Below are positions 33,851-44,140 of a stretch of 64,000 nucleotides of DNA, piece by piece. Position 1 is the first letter of the stretch. Every line of letters begins with the position of its first letter. The position numbers and the translations under genes are program-made. This stretch comes from Cymodocea nodosa (taxonomy: Eukaryota; Streptophyta; Magnoliopsida; Alismatales; Cymodoceaceae). The stretch is from positions 1,637,501 through 1,701,500 of the forward strand of contig CM072345.1 of NCBI GenBank assembly GCA_036874045.1, given 5' to 3'. Under the pieces are notes generated by a model. The model was not told the origin of the DNA. It saw only the letters and a list, made by a program, of their open reading frames with translations, and ran no database searches.

Positions 33851-36087
33851 ATGAGGAAGATGACACCCGAGTTCTGGGAAGATGCAATTGACACAACACA
33901 ATTTCTGAAAGAGTTAGAGGAATGGCACACGAGGCAGAAGATTCGGAATACGACAAGAGAAAAAGAGCTACAAAATGTAGAATCAAAACTCTTCAACTTG
34001 AGAAAATTTTTAGTTGATTTGGGTATACAAATACCCTAGATAGTAGAAACAAAAATCAAAGTAGCAACAGAAATTGCTTTAAGAAAAGAAAGAAAAATCA
34101 AGCCGAACAATGAAGTAGCCCTAGAGCTAATCCAGCACAAAGCCAGATTATGGTTCAAAAAGCACATTGCTGGTCGTGCAAGGGGTGCAATAAGGCGACA
34201 GCAACAAGTAGAGAAAGAACAAGAGGAGCCGACTACTGAAAGACCTATTCTTGAGGAACAACAACCAGGACCTTCAGTTCCACCATTTAAGCCGTTGGCA
34301 TAAATAGCAATGTTGGGGCCTTCGACTGAAGAAGAATTAAAAAAATTTCAAGGACTGGTTCAAGTTGGGAAAAACCAAGGAGAACTAGAAGATTTAGTAG
34401 TAGCCAAAGCACATCTAGTGTTTAATGCACTTCGCAAGAGGAGGGCTATAGAAAAGTTGAAAGTCCAATACAAAATCAAAGTAGAACAGCATCAAGAAGC
34501 TACTACCAAAACTGTTGTCAGATTTGCTGCAAGAGGAAAAGCTGAAGCTGGTCCCTCGAGACCAGCAAAAATTGAAAAAATTAATCAGGAAGAGCCAGTA
34601 CCTGTGGCTCAAAGGCGTACAGAGCCTTTGTTTATAAATTTAATCTCAGAAGTAGAAGAGAAAGACTAGGCACAATTAATCACACGAAGGAAAGGAAAAG
34701 AGATAGTGCTTGAATGTCAAAAGGAGATTAAATCTGAAGTACCAATATCAAAAGGGTCTATAGAGCCAATTTTTATAAACCTACTATCCGATTCTAAGGA
34801 GGAGCAGGAGCAACAGTAGCAAGAGCAAAGAGAAGAAGAAAATCAGGCTGAAATTAGTCTGCAGCCTGTACAAGAAGAAGAAACAGAAATTAGGGCAGAA
34901 ACTGAATTGCCCATGACTCCATCCCAATCTACTGTAGAATCAGAAAGAATAGTGACAGAGTGGATTAGTAGTCAGGAGGAAGAAGAAAGAACAGAAAATG
35001 AACAAGAGGCTGAACAAAGCCATTTGAACAAAAATGACTTTTCAGATTCCACTGAATAGCAAGAAACTCTTTAGCAATTTATGGAAAGAATTCAAGATAG
35101 AGTGGAGAGTTTTGTCGGCTCACCACCACAAACAAAAGCAGAAGCAAATGTTCAGGAATCTGCAGAACATGTTCAAGTGCAACCTATGGTAGAGGAAGAT
35201 TAAGAACAAACCCCTCTAGAACAACAAAGTCATATTCTTAACCCGATTGAAGCAACAGTTCCGAATGAAGTACATTTTTGGAGTCAGGAAGCTTATAATA
35301 AATATCAAGAGATTAGGGGTTTTGATATTATATACAGTAGACTAGTAAATTAGGACGGAATGCAAGAAATCAAAGAATTATTTGAATTCCAAGGTCTACT
35401 GAATTTTATTTCTCAAGAAAGAGGGCATGCAGTGTATGAAAATCTAGTGCCCTGCTTTTATGCAAACTTAAGAGAAGGAGAAGGAGGATTAATTTCCAAC
35501 GTGGAGGAAGCTGATGTACAGATAACACCAAAGCTTCTCCACAACATTTTTGGATTAAAGAATGAAGGAAAAGAAATTTTGGAAGACACAACTGCCGTTG
35601 AATGGATAGAGTAGGAAATCAAGGACAGTTTGGCTATCAATCCTGGTGTGCCTTTATTAAATAGATTGATGGATTTAAATGATAAAGCACACATGATAGC
35701 TAATATTTTGATTAAGAATGTCTATCAACGACAAGGCCATGACATAGAACTGAGTCAATTTGTCAAATGGGCCACATATGCAATTGTAAATAGAATTCAA
35801 ATAAATTGGTTTGTAGTTTTTATCTCCAAGTTGAGAACAATGAAGAAGAAATTGTTTTATGGAGATTTATTCCACTACTGATGGTGGACTATATTGATTT
35901 CACGAAATGGACATAAAAAAGGATCAGATCAAGAAACATTTTGGTGAAAGAGTATAGAAATTTTGTAGCTGTAAAGATTGTTGAACCTTCTGGAGGAATT
36001 ACAAGAGCTATAGAAAGGATTAACCAATTAGAGTAGCAATTAGAAAAACTCTAGAAGGAAGTAGATGAACTTAGGAATAGAGACTAA
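33851..36087 (+). pseudogene. Copy B ORF1: acidic protein with PTTP domain
   Basis: It starts MRKMTPEFWEDAIDTTQFLK and ends DELRNRD, about 745 codons. The N-terminal third is basic/coiled coil with AALELIQ-like helical stretches, the middle is Glu/Gln-rich with repeated phrases (EPLFINLISEVEEKD, EPIFINLLSDSKEEQ), and the C-terminal ~240 codons (from ~35350) are the putative plant transposon protein domain with ENLVPCFYANLRE and ITPKLLHNIFGLKNEG. ORF1 proteins of Ogre/Tat elements sit upstream of gag in the same way; their function is unknown. Several stops and a one-base deletion near 35865 break it. It follows integrase by ~580 bp. Confidence 0.78.
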
Positions 36088-36477
36088 TTGTATTGTTTGT
36101 CTACTTGTATATAACTGTATGAAAAATATCTGATTAAGTTGTACTGTAATTGATTCATATGAATGAATATATATTTTTCAGATATACTTTTCATGTGTGT
36201 TTTGAATGTGAAATGAATGGACTATACTGAATGTTATATAATTCGTGGAACATTATGCATGAATGTTTAAAAAGATTTACAGTGCTGAATGACAGGATTA
36301 AATAATAGATGCCTGAAAATATCTACATGCTACAAAGAAAAATGTAAATTCTGCATAACATGAAATTAACTACAAGTTAAATATTTATATAATGTTTATA
36401 TTTAAACGAATTTTGATTAGAATACTGTAGTAATGACATATATTTAACTTTATTTCAGTTAGTAGAGTGTAGGAAAA

Positions 36478-36514
<37 letters not shown>

Positions 36515-36792
36515 TAAAAACATAGAGGTACTTACGAAGAGTAAACTTAGAAGTTGCCAAGTGTTAACTCAACGAAGTAAGTTCATTGAGTTAAACTTAA
36601 TCCACGAGGTCAGTAATATAATATAAGGTCACTCCGTTGAGTTATCTGTAACTCAACGAAGTTAGTCCGTGGAGTTAGCAACAGTAACCGACATTATTCC
36701 GTTGAGTTATCTGTAACTCAACGAGGTTAGTTCGTGGATTAAGTAGAATAGTTATTCTTTTAACCACGAACGAAACTTTGTCAGTTTAGCAG
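36088..36792 (+). repeat. Copy B spacer between ORF1 and gag
   Basis: This is non-coding. An (AAT)n microsatellite at 36479-36512 is unique to copy B. A GTTGAGTTA / TAACTCAAC cluster fills 36560-36740 with at least three stem-forming pairs. It ends in GTTTAGCAG, a 3'-splice-site-like sequence also present in copy A. Confidence 0.75.
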
Positions 36793-37046
36793 TTACCAAA
36801 ATTTGAAATTAGTAGTGGTACACGTACCCATAAAAACAGGAACCATACTGCACATTGCAAGACACGTTCTTGCAACGAGATTTATTTACTTTATGGATGT
36901 GCATAATATATATAAAACAGAATGTTATTTACGAGTTACTAGCACTTTTAAAAGAAAGGAAAATGCGTTGGGGGAACTGGAAGGAGAACCAGCTGATTCG
37001 ACTTCATCCGTCAACAAATATTTACTGAATGAAAAGCTTCAGACTG
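36793..37046 (+). other. Copy B: candidate 254-bp exon upstream of gag
   Basis: It is open throughout, with peptide HVPIKTGTILHIARHVLATR then YKTECYLRVTSTFKRKENAL and an acidic tail ending NEKLQTG, where the next bases GTATGTAATTAA are both a stop and a strong splice-donor-like sequence. There is no ATG near the head. Copy A has exactly 254 bp between the same borders. The gag ATG follows 30 bp later in the same frame. I do not recognise the peptide. Confidence 0.42.
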
Positions 37047-37075
37047 GTATGTAATTAATCTTCTACTATTTATTT

Positions 37076-38419
37076 ATGAGCACATGGACTCATTCTCTAA
37101 GCACTAAACGATTAGTAAGAACACCTAACTAGGAATATTCAACATAGAGGCATACTGAAACATTTTCTGAATTGGACTTTAATGAAATCCTTTGGGGTGT
37201 AGCTAACCTTTCTTTAAAAGAGAACGTAGAGATGGCTGCTCCAATAGAAAAATCATTAGGAGAAATTCTGTATCCTGAATTAGTTGATGAACCTTCATAT
37301 ATTCGATTGCCAAACTTTGAGGGAGATAGGTTTGAACTGAAATCTAATTATATTAGTCAATTGCCACATTTTCATGGATTAGAAAGAGAGGATGCCTATT
37401 ATTTCCTTAGAGAATTTAACGAAGTTTGTCAAATGATGAAAATGCCGAACATGAGTATAGATGCTATTAAACTTAGATATATCCCTTTTGCTTTAAAAGA
37501 CACAGCTAAGAGATGGTTATATACTCTGTCGCCTGATTCAATTTCTACATGGACTGAATTTTACTCTGTTTTTCTGGAAAAATATTATCCAACACATCAA
37601 ATGATTAAAAAGAAAAAAGAAATATTAATGTGTAGCCAAAAATAAGGTGAATCATTTTGAAAATATTTTGAAAGATTTAAAGATTTACTAACTAAATGTC
37701 CACATCATGCAATAAGTAAAGCACAATTAATAGGTATAATTTATGAAGGCATAGATATTTCAACAAAATCTTTATTAGAATCTACTTGTCAAAATGGATT
37801 TCTAAAACTATGTAGTGAAGAAGCATGGGCATATTTAGAAAACTTTGCAAAAAGAACTGCATAGTGGGAAAAATCGGCTGAAACTATTGTAGATAAAAAA
37901 ATATTGCCAAGAGGAATACATGAAATAGATTCAATTACTATGCTTGAGGTGAAATTAACTGAATTAACAAAGAAAATAGAAGAGTTATCATTAAATCAAA
38001 AGCTAGTAGAAAAGAATGCAAACATAAATGATCTAGATATTATTTATGCTAGAAACCAAAAAGATAACTTTGGAAATTCTTATAATCCTAATTGGAGAAA
38101 TCACCCGAATTTATCTTGGAAAAACAACAATTTCTAGGGAGGAGAAAATGTAAATGAGAAGAATATAAGTTATGAAGCATTACTTGAACAAGGATCTAGA
38201 ATAGAGAAATTAAAAAAGATAATCCAACAATTAAACAATCGTTTAAATTTTGTATTTGGAAATACTGCAAACCAAAATATAAATAGAAATATACCCCTTA
38301 GGTAGAAGGAATCAATGGAAGTTAAAACTACTGGAGGATTGCCAATACAAGTAGTACCTAACCTTGTCAATAGAATTGTTAATAAAATTGATACCTCCTC
38401 TAGGAGGATAGCTAAATGA
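37076..38419 (+). pseudogene. Copy B gag (capsid-type) gene, downstream of integrase
   Basis: One frame of 447 codons, ATG at 37076 to TGA at 38417. The retrotransposon gag domain has LPNFEGDRFELKSNYISQLP, FHGLEREDAYYFLREFNEV and AKRWLYTLSPDSISTWTEF; a coiled coil (TELTKKIEELSLNQKL) and NPNWRNHPNLSWKNN follow, then a C-terminal coil (IEKLKKIIQQLNNRL). There is no zinc knuckle. Seven nonsense codons and no frameshift: TAG at 37130, 37145, 37862, 38135 and 38303, TAA at 37643, TGA at 37658. In copy C each of these positions reads Gln or Trp. It would form the particle shell. Its place, after ORF1 and before the F-box gene, agrees with copies A and C. Confidence 0.88.
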
Positions 38420-38607
38420 AGCAGTATAACTGAAGTAACTATATATGTATATATAAGTTTATTTATAGTTAATAGCATCGTAGAGTTAGTCCTTAACTCA
38501 ACAAACTTAGTCCGTTGAGTTATGCCCTAACTCCACGAGGGTGTGCAGTAGTTATGTTAATTTTTGTCTCCGCTAAAAATTTTGTTTGTGTTATACAGAA
38601 TCAGCAA
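38420..38607 (+). repeat. Copy B spacer between gag and F-box
   Basis: It contains CTTAACTCAACAAAC / GTCCGTTGAGTTATG as an inverted pair (38491-38523) and ends in TTATACAG, splice-acceptor-like, ten bases before the F-box ATG. Confidence 0.65.
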
Positions 38608-39744
38608 ATGGAATTGATGCAATTACCGTTGGATGCACTAAGGGAAGTACTAAGTAACTTGTTAGCTAAAGATCTATGCAAGCTGTGTTGTGTATCAAAG
38701 GAAATTAAAGACAGTGTTGGAGAAAAATATTTTCATAGACTACAAGTTGCAAAAATGACTAAGATTAGATATGGATTCATATGGAAGTCATTTAATTGTA
38801 GTTCAATTACCCATGAATATCTAAATATGGAAGAAACTACTGGAATTCCACCCAATACATTAGAAGGAATAGATCATATTATGGGGATGGATGAAGAATT
38901 AATTATATACAGGACCAGACTAAGGTATGCAAGTCTATTACCTGATATTTTGATAAGAAATCCTATCACAAGAGAAGAATGGAATATAGGAAGACCTAAT
39001 AGATATGAAGTACCAACTATAAATTGTGGGTCGGCTTTAATATTTTCTGATAAAAATTCAACCATTCCTGAAAAATTAGATTATTGGAGACCTATAGGAA
39101 ATTGGGATGAAGATTTATGCTAAAGTGTGTATAATTTTCTGAATAGATCTTGGACTGAAAATACTATGATATATCTAGGATAGAAATCATTAATTAACAG
39201 CATGCATGTCATAGTTGATGGATATATTTATCCAGTCACAGATATATCAGTTGCATTTAGATCTGATTTATACATAGTAAGCATAGATAGTTATGATGAA
39301 TATATAGAAATTTTGCCTATACCGAGAGAAATAGCTAAACCACCGTCTATAGAATTTGATAAAATTCAAATAGGGATGTGGTATAATGAATATGATGATC
39401 CTACTTTATGTCTGATAAGATGGTGGGATGAATTGATGAAATTTCAAATATGGATTATGAAAGACATCAATGAATGGAATTGGGAAGAGGAATATATTGA
39501 AATAGATGTAGAAATAGAAACTGCTACATTATCCTGGAACCGAAAAGGATCCCTTTCTGCATTTCATTTCATTAATGGTAATACACTTGTACTTAGCATT
39601 GATAATATACTACAAGTTTACAAATTAAGAAGGAACACGAACTGCATTAAAATAAAATTAATAGCAAGAAGAATTATGCCTAAAAAGTTTGCTTGGACTG
39701 ACACGTTTATTCCATTTATTTCTACTTTTCAATCACGTTCTTAA
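38608..39744 (+). pseudogene. Copy B: captured F-box gene (378 codons)
   Basis: A single frame from ATG (38608) to TAA (39742), the best-preserved of the three copies. The N-terminus MELMQLPLDALREVLSNLLA, followed by KDLCKLCCVSKEIKD, is a canonical F-box at residues ~5-45, which binds Skp1 in SCF ubiquitin ligases. The rest resembles plant F-box-associated regions: ILIRNPITREEWNIGRPNR near residue 125, SVYNFLNRSW near 175, LCLIRWWDELMKFQIWIMKD near 265. Only two internal stops occur: TAA at ~39121 and TAG at ~39181 (CAG in copy A). No intron interrupts it. It sits within the element between gag and the internal polypurine tract, so it amplified with the element. The source host gene and target are unknown. 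Confidence 0.85.
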
Positions 39745-41107
39745 GCTGTGATTTTGTGTGTTTAATGTTGTGTGTATTCTACATTTATTTTTAGAAAAAA
39801 AGAAACAATTTAGTTTTAATTTTATTTTATAAAAAGAAGAAAACAAAACAAAATATCAATCCAATTTGTTGGTATCTATTCTGAGAAACCAACTGGCTTG
39901 CTTGTGAGCCACCAAAGGCATAGGAGCTTGGGTTCCACACAAGACAATGATTTATAAATATTTGTTAAATGTTATTTTGTTATATATTCTGCTTTTATCT
40001 GTGAATGAAAAGTTTTATAGAATCAAAAATCAAAATATGTAGAAGGAGATACAATTGAAACAAGGTATATAATTGATTACTTATCCTAAATTTAGATTTA
40101 AACTCATTCGTTGAGTTAGGTGCTAAATCAACGAAACTGTATTCATGCCTGCTACAATTAATGTATTTATTGTCAAATCTTTTACATTGAGGACAATGCA
40201 AAATGTAGGTATGGGGGGGAGGTAATTAAAGTAACAGCCATGTAATGGTACTGCAAAGTTTTGTGGAAATTGAAAATTTTTTTTATGAACTTGCTGTAAC
40301 TATTCGATAATTGAGACTATAAAATTTTTATAAACTGTAACTACTTGAATGTTATATTTAGAGGCTATATAAGATGCTATAGAATTTACTATTTATGAAA
40401 ATCTAGATATAGTATCTTATGTTTTATTTTCTGAATTTCATGAGTTTAACAGTTTCATGATTTTAAAATGAAATCAGAATGCTTAATGAAAAATCAGTAA
40501 ATTATCTGAAGTCCTGAAAGAGCTGAGATGTGAATTCTAGATTAAATGAAACACATATGATTAAAGATACATTTAATTTGACTGATTAAACTTGTAGAAT
40601 GATTTATGTGTAGATCTTATTAAACTACATAAAAAGTATGAGCTTATTATTATGGATTCATATTTTCAATAAATGATAGAAGCAGGACTATATGAGATTG
40701 GTGTTTATTGCATCTGTATTAATGAAATACATACATATACAGTATGGGATTAATGTTTTTAATTTTGTAATAAAAAAAGAGAGAGAAAAAAAAAAACTTT
40801 GAGAGTTTATTTACTTGTTTGATCACGAGCCTTTTGTATTTGAGCAGATAGGTATGTAAGGATTGTTGACCTGAAAAAAGACTCTTGAAATCTGGCAACC
40901 TAAGATCCTAATTAGATTTGGGATTGTTGACTGAAAGCTCATTATATGGGTACATTAGAAAGCTCTTGTATGATTCAAGCTTGTCAAATTAACTTTTAAA
41001 ATACAAAAATACATATACTGTTCTGAAAAGATACAAGTGTTTTGTGAAATACAGATATCTTATGAATCGAGTATATTTTCTGTTATCTAGAATTGCTGAA
41101 ATATGAA
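39745..41107 (+). other. Copy B 3' tail with internal polypurine tract
   Basis: This is non-coding. It contains the conserved block 39868-39952, a GTTGAGTTA word near 40110, CATTGAGGACAATG (40185) and the internal polypurine tract ATGGGGGGGAGG (40211-40222). Similarity to the tail of copies A and C continues to about 41107, where the last part, the terminal polypurine tract and the LTR head are missing. Confidence 0.7.
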
Positions 41108-41570
41108 TCTAGAAACCATAATGCATGACTTAAGTGAACTTTCGGTGAGTTATCTCTAACTATCCGAAATTGCAGTTGGGCATCGGATAGTTATATGTGT
41201 AACTCTCCGAAATCTCCTTTTATTTATAAAATAGTTGTGGACACGTGTCATGTTCTAGGAGAATGACTTAAGTGGATTTTAAGTCAGTTATTTCTAACTA
41301 TCTGAAATGCATCTAAGCATCAGATAGTTAGAATTGTAACTCTCTGAAATGTTTCTTTTATTATAAAACTGCTGATGACATGTGTTGTGATCTGGTAGAT
41401 TTACTTAAGTTATATATCGGTGAGTTATTTGTAACTATCCAAAATACATTTGAGCATCAGATAGTTAAGTCTGTAAGTATCTGAAATGCACCTGAGCATC
41501 GGATAGTTAAATTTATGCACGTGTTTTATAGTTAAATCAACGAAGCAAGTCCGTTGAGTTATCTGTAACT
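41108..41570 (+). repeat. Copy B 3' LTR remnant
   Basis: It starts abruptly at AAACCATAATGCATGACTTA, equal to ~26787 of the 5' LTR, and follows LTR order to GTCCGTTGAGTTATCTGTAA (about 41550). The LTR head, and everything after ~27115, are deleted. It is rich in GGATAGTTA-type words. Confidence 0.75.
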
Positions 41571-41862
41571 TCATAGAAAAACTTCATAGAAAGATTGGTT
41601 GGAGCTACGACCTGAAAGTTCAATCAGTTTGGTTGGTTCTTGCTTTAACCTTAAATCAAGTGATTGTAAGTTTGTGAAAGTTTAGTGAAGCCCAAGTATC
41701 CCTTGGAGGTAGATTAGCCGTTAGTTGTGAACCACCTAAAAATCTTGTGTGTATTATTTTTATCGTGTGCTTGCTAATTCCCTATATTAATAAGCCATTA
41801 AATAGTTAAGAAACAAATTATTACCATTCACCCCCCCTCTAGTAAGTCATCAGGTCCTAACA
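41571..41862 (+). repeat. Sirevirus-like LTR 3' end
   Basis: It includes ACCATTCACCCCCCCTCTAG (about 41825) and ends GGTCCTAACA, followed by ATTAGATAAAAG in place of a clear initiator-Met PBS. It matches, in opposite orientation, the far end of the LTR at 24070-25504. Confidence 0.55.
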
Positions 41863-42429
41863 ATTAGATAAAAGAAGACTTCTGATATCTGTAATGTTCG
41901 ATATCTGATATCTGATAAAAGGAGACTGCTGATAAGTCCTGCATGATTACATGTTAGCAGAAAACATGCTCCCATATGGTGAGCTTGAGGGATAATAATC
42001 ATAAACCAAATATGAATGCATTATAAATCATGCAAAGAACATATGCCTAGATTTCTTCTAATATTATTAAATGTTGATTCATTTAGAGGTTTTATGAAAA
42101 TATCTACAAGTTGATTTTATGTTGGAACAAACTTGAGTGAGATGTGCCTTTTTTCCACATGATCTTTCAAGAAATGATGTTTGATCTCAATATACTTGGC
42201 TCTAGAATGAAGTACTGTACTCTTAGATAAGCTTATTGCACTGTTGTTATCACAAAATATATCTATATTATGAATTTTCAGTCTATAATCTGCTAAAGTT
42301 TGCTGCATCCATAAAATTTGAGCATAACATAGACCTATGTATAGATGATATTTGTGCACATTTTTATATGATAATTCATGCATTCTATGTCTTGAAACTC
42401 AAGTTATATGCACTTATACCAGAAAATAC
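41863..42429 (-). pseudogene. Copia-type RNase H C-terminal fragment
   Basis: On the minus strand from ~42400 to ~42015: LCYAQILWMQQTLADYRLKI, IFCDNNSAISLSKS and KYIEIKHHFLKDHVEK, then, after one stop, QLVDIFIKPL, the classical end of Ty1/copia RNase H (usually QLADIFTKPL). RNase H removes the RNA template during reverse transcription. RT, integrase and gag are absent. Orientation is opposite to the LTR end at 41571-41862, so the two are not from one intact element. Confidence 0.8.
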
Positions 42430-44116
42430 ATGTTAATCACATTTTTATGACATTGCATGAATATGTGCACAAATGCACCCCTTTAATGCAATTTTCACGA
42501 AACATACTATATGTTCATATGCGTGAATGTATGACTTAATAATGCTTAGGCCAAGAAAGAGATTTTAAAGTTCATCAAGGTATTGAAATAATTTGATATG
42601 GCCACATATATTTTATACACTATGGTTATGAACTTGTGGACATTAAATGCAATAATGTGACATTGGTTATGAATAATTTTAAATACATGTTACTAATTGA
42701 TTCATTCATGGATGAACTTACATTTCACATTTGTAAACATGTTAAAATGAATGTTACATACCTTAGAAATAAATATATTTCAAGTTCATAACTAGAGTTA
42801 TTTTTGGCATTATTACTAACATTACATGCATGACTTAAATAGATTTGATTATAGGTGAATGAGGGCCCTTAAATCAAGTATTGGGATCATCAATCCTTGA
42901 TGATCAAAAATCTCTATAAATAGGCCTTGTATTCCACAAGTTTTCCCCCCTTTCCAACTCCAAAATTTGGAATCCCCCTTGGTGCTCCAAGCAAGGAGGT
43001 GAAGGAGTTCCACTCATGGTGATTTCTCTTCCAAACGGCTCTTGGAGGTAGGTCTCTCCCCTCCCTTGTTCTCTCCACTTCCTTCTCCGGCATTCTTCAC
43101 CATTAGGGAGGTTGGATTGCTGCTGCAATTACTCCTTGAGGAGTTGAATCCGTGGAGGAGAGAAGCCTTGGAGAAGACAAGTTGAGGTGTAGTGAAGTAT
43201 CTTCAACAGTGCACTCCATTGTTCTACATGTTGCTGCACTCCTTTCAGCGTTGGACCTCCAATCCGTGGAAGGAACAAGCTGCATTAGGCGTGGAGAATT
43301 GGTGGAGAAGGTAGACATCTTTGGTGGCTGAAGCAAGGAGGTGACGTCTCATGTGGCAAGATCATTGGAGATGTGAGCTTAAGGTGAGGAGATGAACTAT
43401 GAGTTGAGATGGAGTTATTTGTATTTCATGTTTTGATGTTGTATGTTTGTTAATTGTTGTTGTTTGTGTTGTCCATATATTTCCCCTTATTGTCATGTTG
43501 AATTCTTGTGTTAGTTTCAATGAATTTCAATTCTAAGTTTAGTTTGAGTTTTTGCCTCTTATGTGTTTGATTTTGTGTCCTTGTGTGAATTCTTCTCAAA
43601 TGTTTGTTCCTCTAACTCTAACATAGTTTAGACATTTTTTACTTAACTCTAACCTCCTGATTTACTTGGTTTTGATTGTATATAGCTTGTACTTATTAGA
43701 TTAGAGTATACATGGATATAGATGTATGGTTATAAGTCCATGTATGCTAGTTTTATAATAGAATTGGTAGTTTGATGTAGTGTAATTTTATTTTCTATGT
43801 TTGTAGTGTAATAATTATTGTGTGATGCTTTCTCTTAAGTGATGGATAGAGAGGAATATGAATGAGGTTTCTCATTAATGATTCAACTCTATATGAAGTC
43901 ATTTCTAACATTCACATGATTGTTAAGACAAACATGTGATGAGAATGCATTTACACAAGGCATATCTATAAACTCTAGTGAATTTTGTATTTAATTGCTG
44001 ATCTCTGTGGACTCGACCCGTTCTTGCATGCTTTCTATAATTGACTCCATGCGCTTGCAGTTATAAATATTAAAACTCAGTTGTGTGTTAATTTCATAAC
44101 ATATAAACCCCGAACA
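42430..44116 (+). repeat. Element D 5' LTR (left border approximate)
   Basis: The end is set by the PBS (LTR ends CCCCGAACA). The start is a guess at TGTTAATCACATTT next to the Copia fragment. ATCTCTGTGGACTCGACCCG (about 44003) resembles the U5 region of Athila LTRs. Unlike family F LTRs it lacks the GGATAGTTA and GTTGAGTTA words. Confidence 0.6.
42915..42923 (+). promoter_or_regulatory. TATA box of element D LTR
   Basis: CTCTATAAATAGG is a textbook plant TATA box within the LTR, so transcription would begin about 30 bases on, near 42950. The downstream sequence is C/T-rich (TTTTCCCCCCTTTCC), as often at plant start sites. Confidence 0.65.
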
Positions 44117-44121
44117 AGTTT

Positions 44122-44140
44122 TTGACGTCGTTGCCGAGGA
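44122..44140 (+). other. Element D primer-binding site
   Basis: TTGACGTCGTTGCCGAGGA begins six bases after the LTR end and is close to the tRNA-Asp-type site of Athila elements. Confidence 0.75.

Larger units (their letters stand above)
26456..41570 (+). mobile_element. Copy B: near-complete family F element, pol-before-gag order
   Basis: The order is 5' LTR, PBS, zinc knuckle, protease, RT, RNase H, integrase, ORF1, candidate exon, gag, F-box, 3' tail, then a 3' LTR remnant (41108-41570) that lacks its ends. Length is about 15.1 kb. Pol and gag have nonsense mutations but almost no frameshifts. The order of modules agrees with copies A and C and the left copy, so it is not a local rearrangement. 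With the 3' LTR truncated, no target duplication can be checked; the 5 bases before the element are CTAAG. Confidence 0.85.

Noticed and set aside
36550..36745. The repeated palindromic words might be a CRISPR array.
   Set aside because: The words are short (9-14 bp), irregularly spaced, in both orientations, and the sequence is eukaryotic; there are no constant-length repeats or spacers.
38608..39744. The F-box gene as an ordinary host gene into which retrotransposons inserted.
   Set aside because: Three copies stand at the same internal position of separate elements with the same flanking spacer and tail, in both orientations, so the gene moved with the element.
26456..41570. The pol-before-gag order as a chance tandem of two truncated elements.
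   Set aside because: Copy C with its target duplication encloses ORF1-gag-F-box-tail between LTRs, copies A and B keep the same integrase-ORF1 spacer, and D shows the same order independently. A genome-wide check is still needed.
41863..42429. An active Copia element at 42 kb.
   Set aside because: Only the last ~130 codons of RNase H remain, with a stop, and the nearby LTR end has the wrong orientation.
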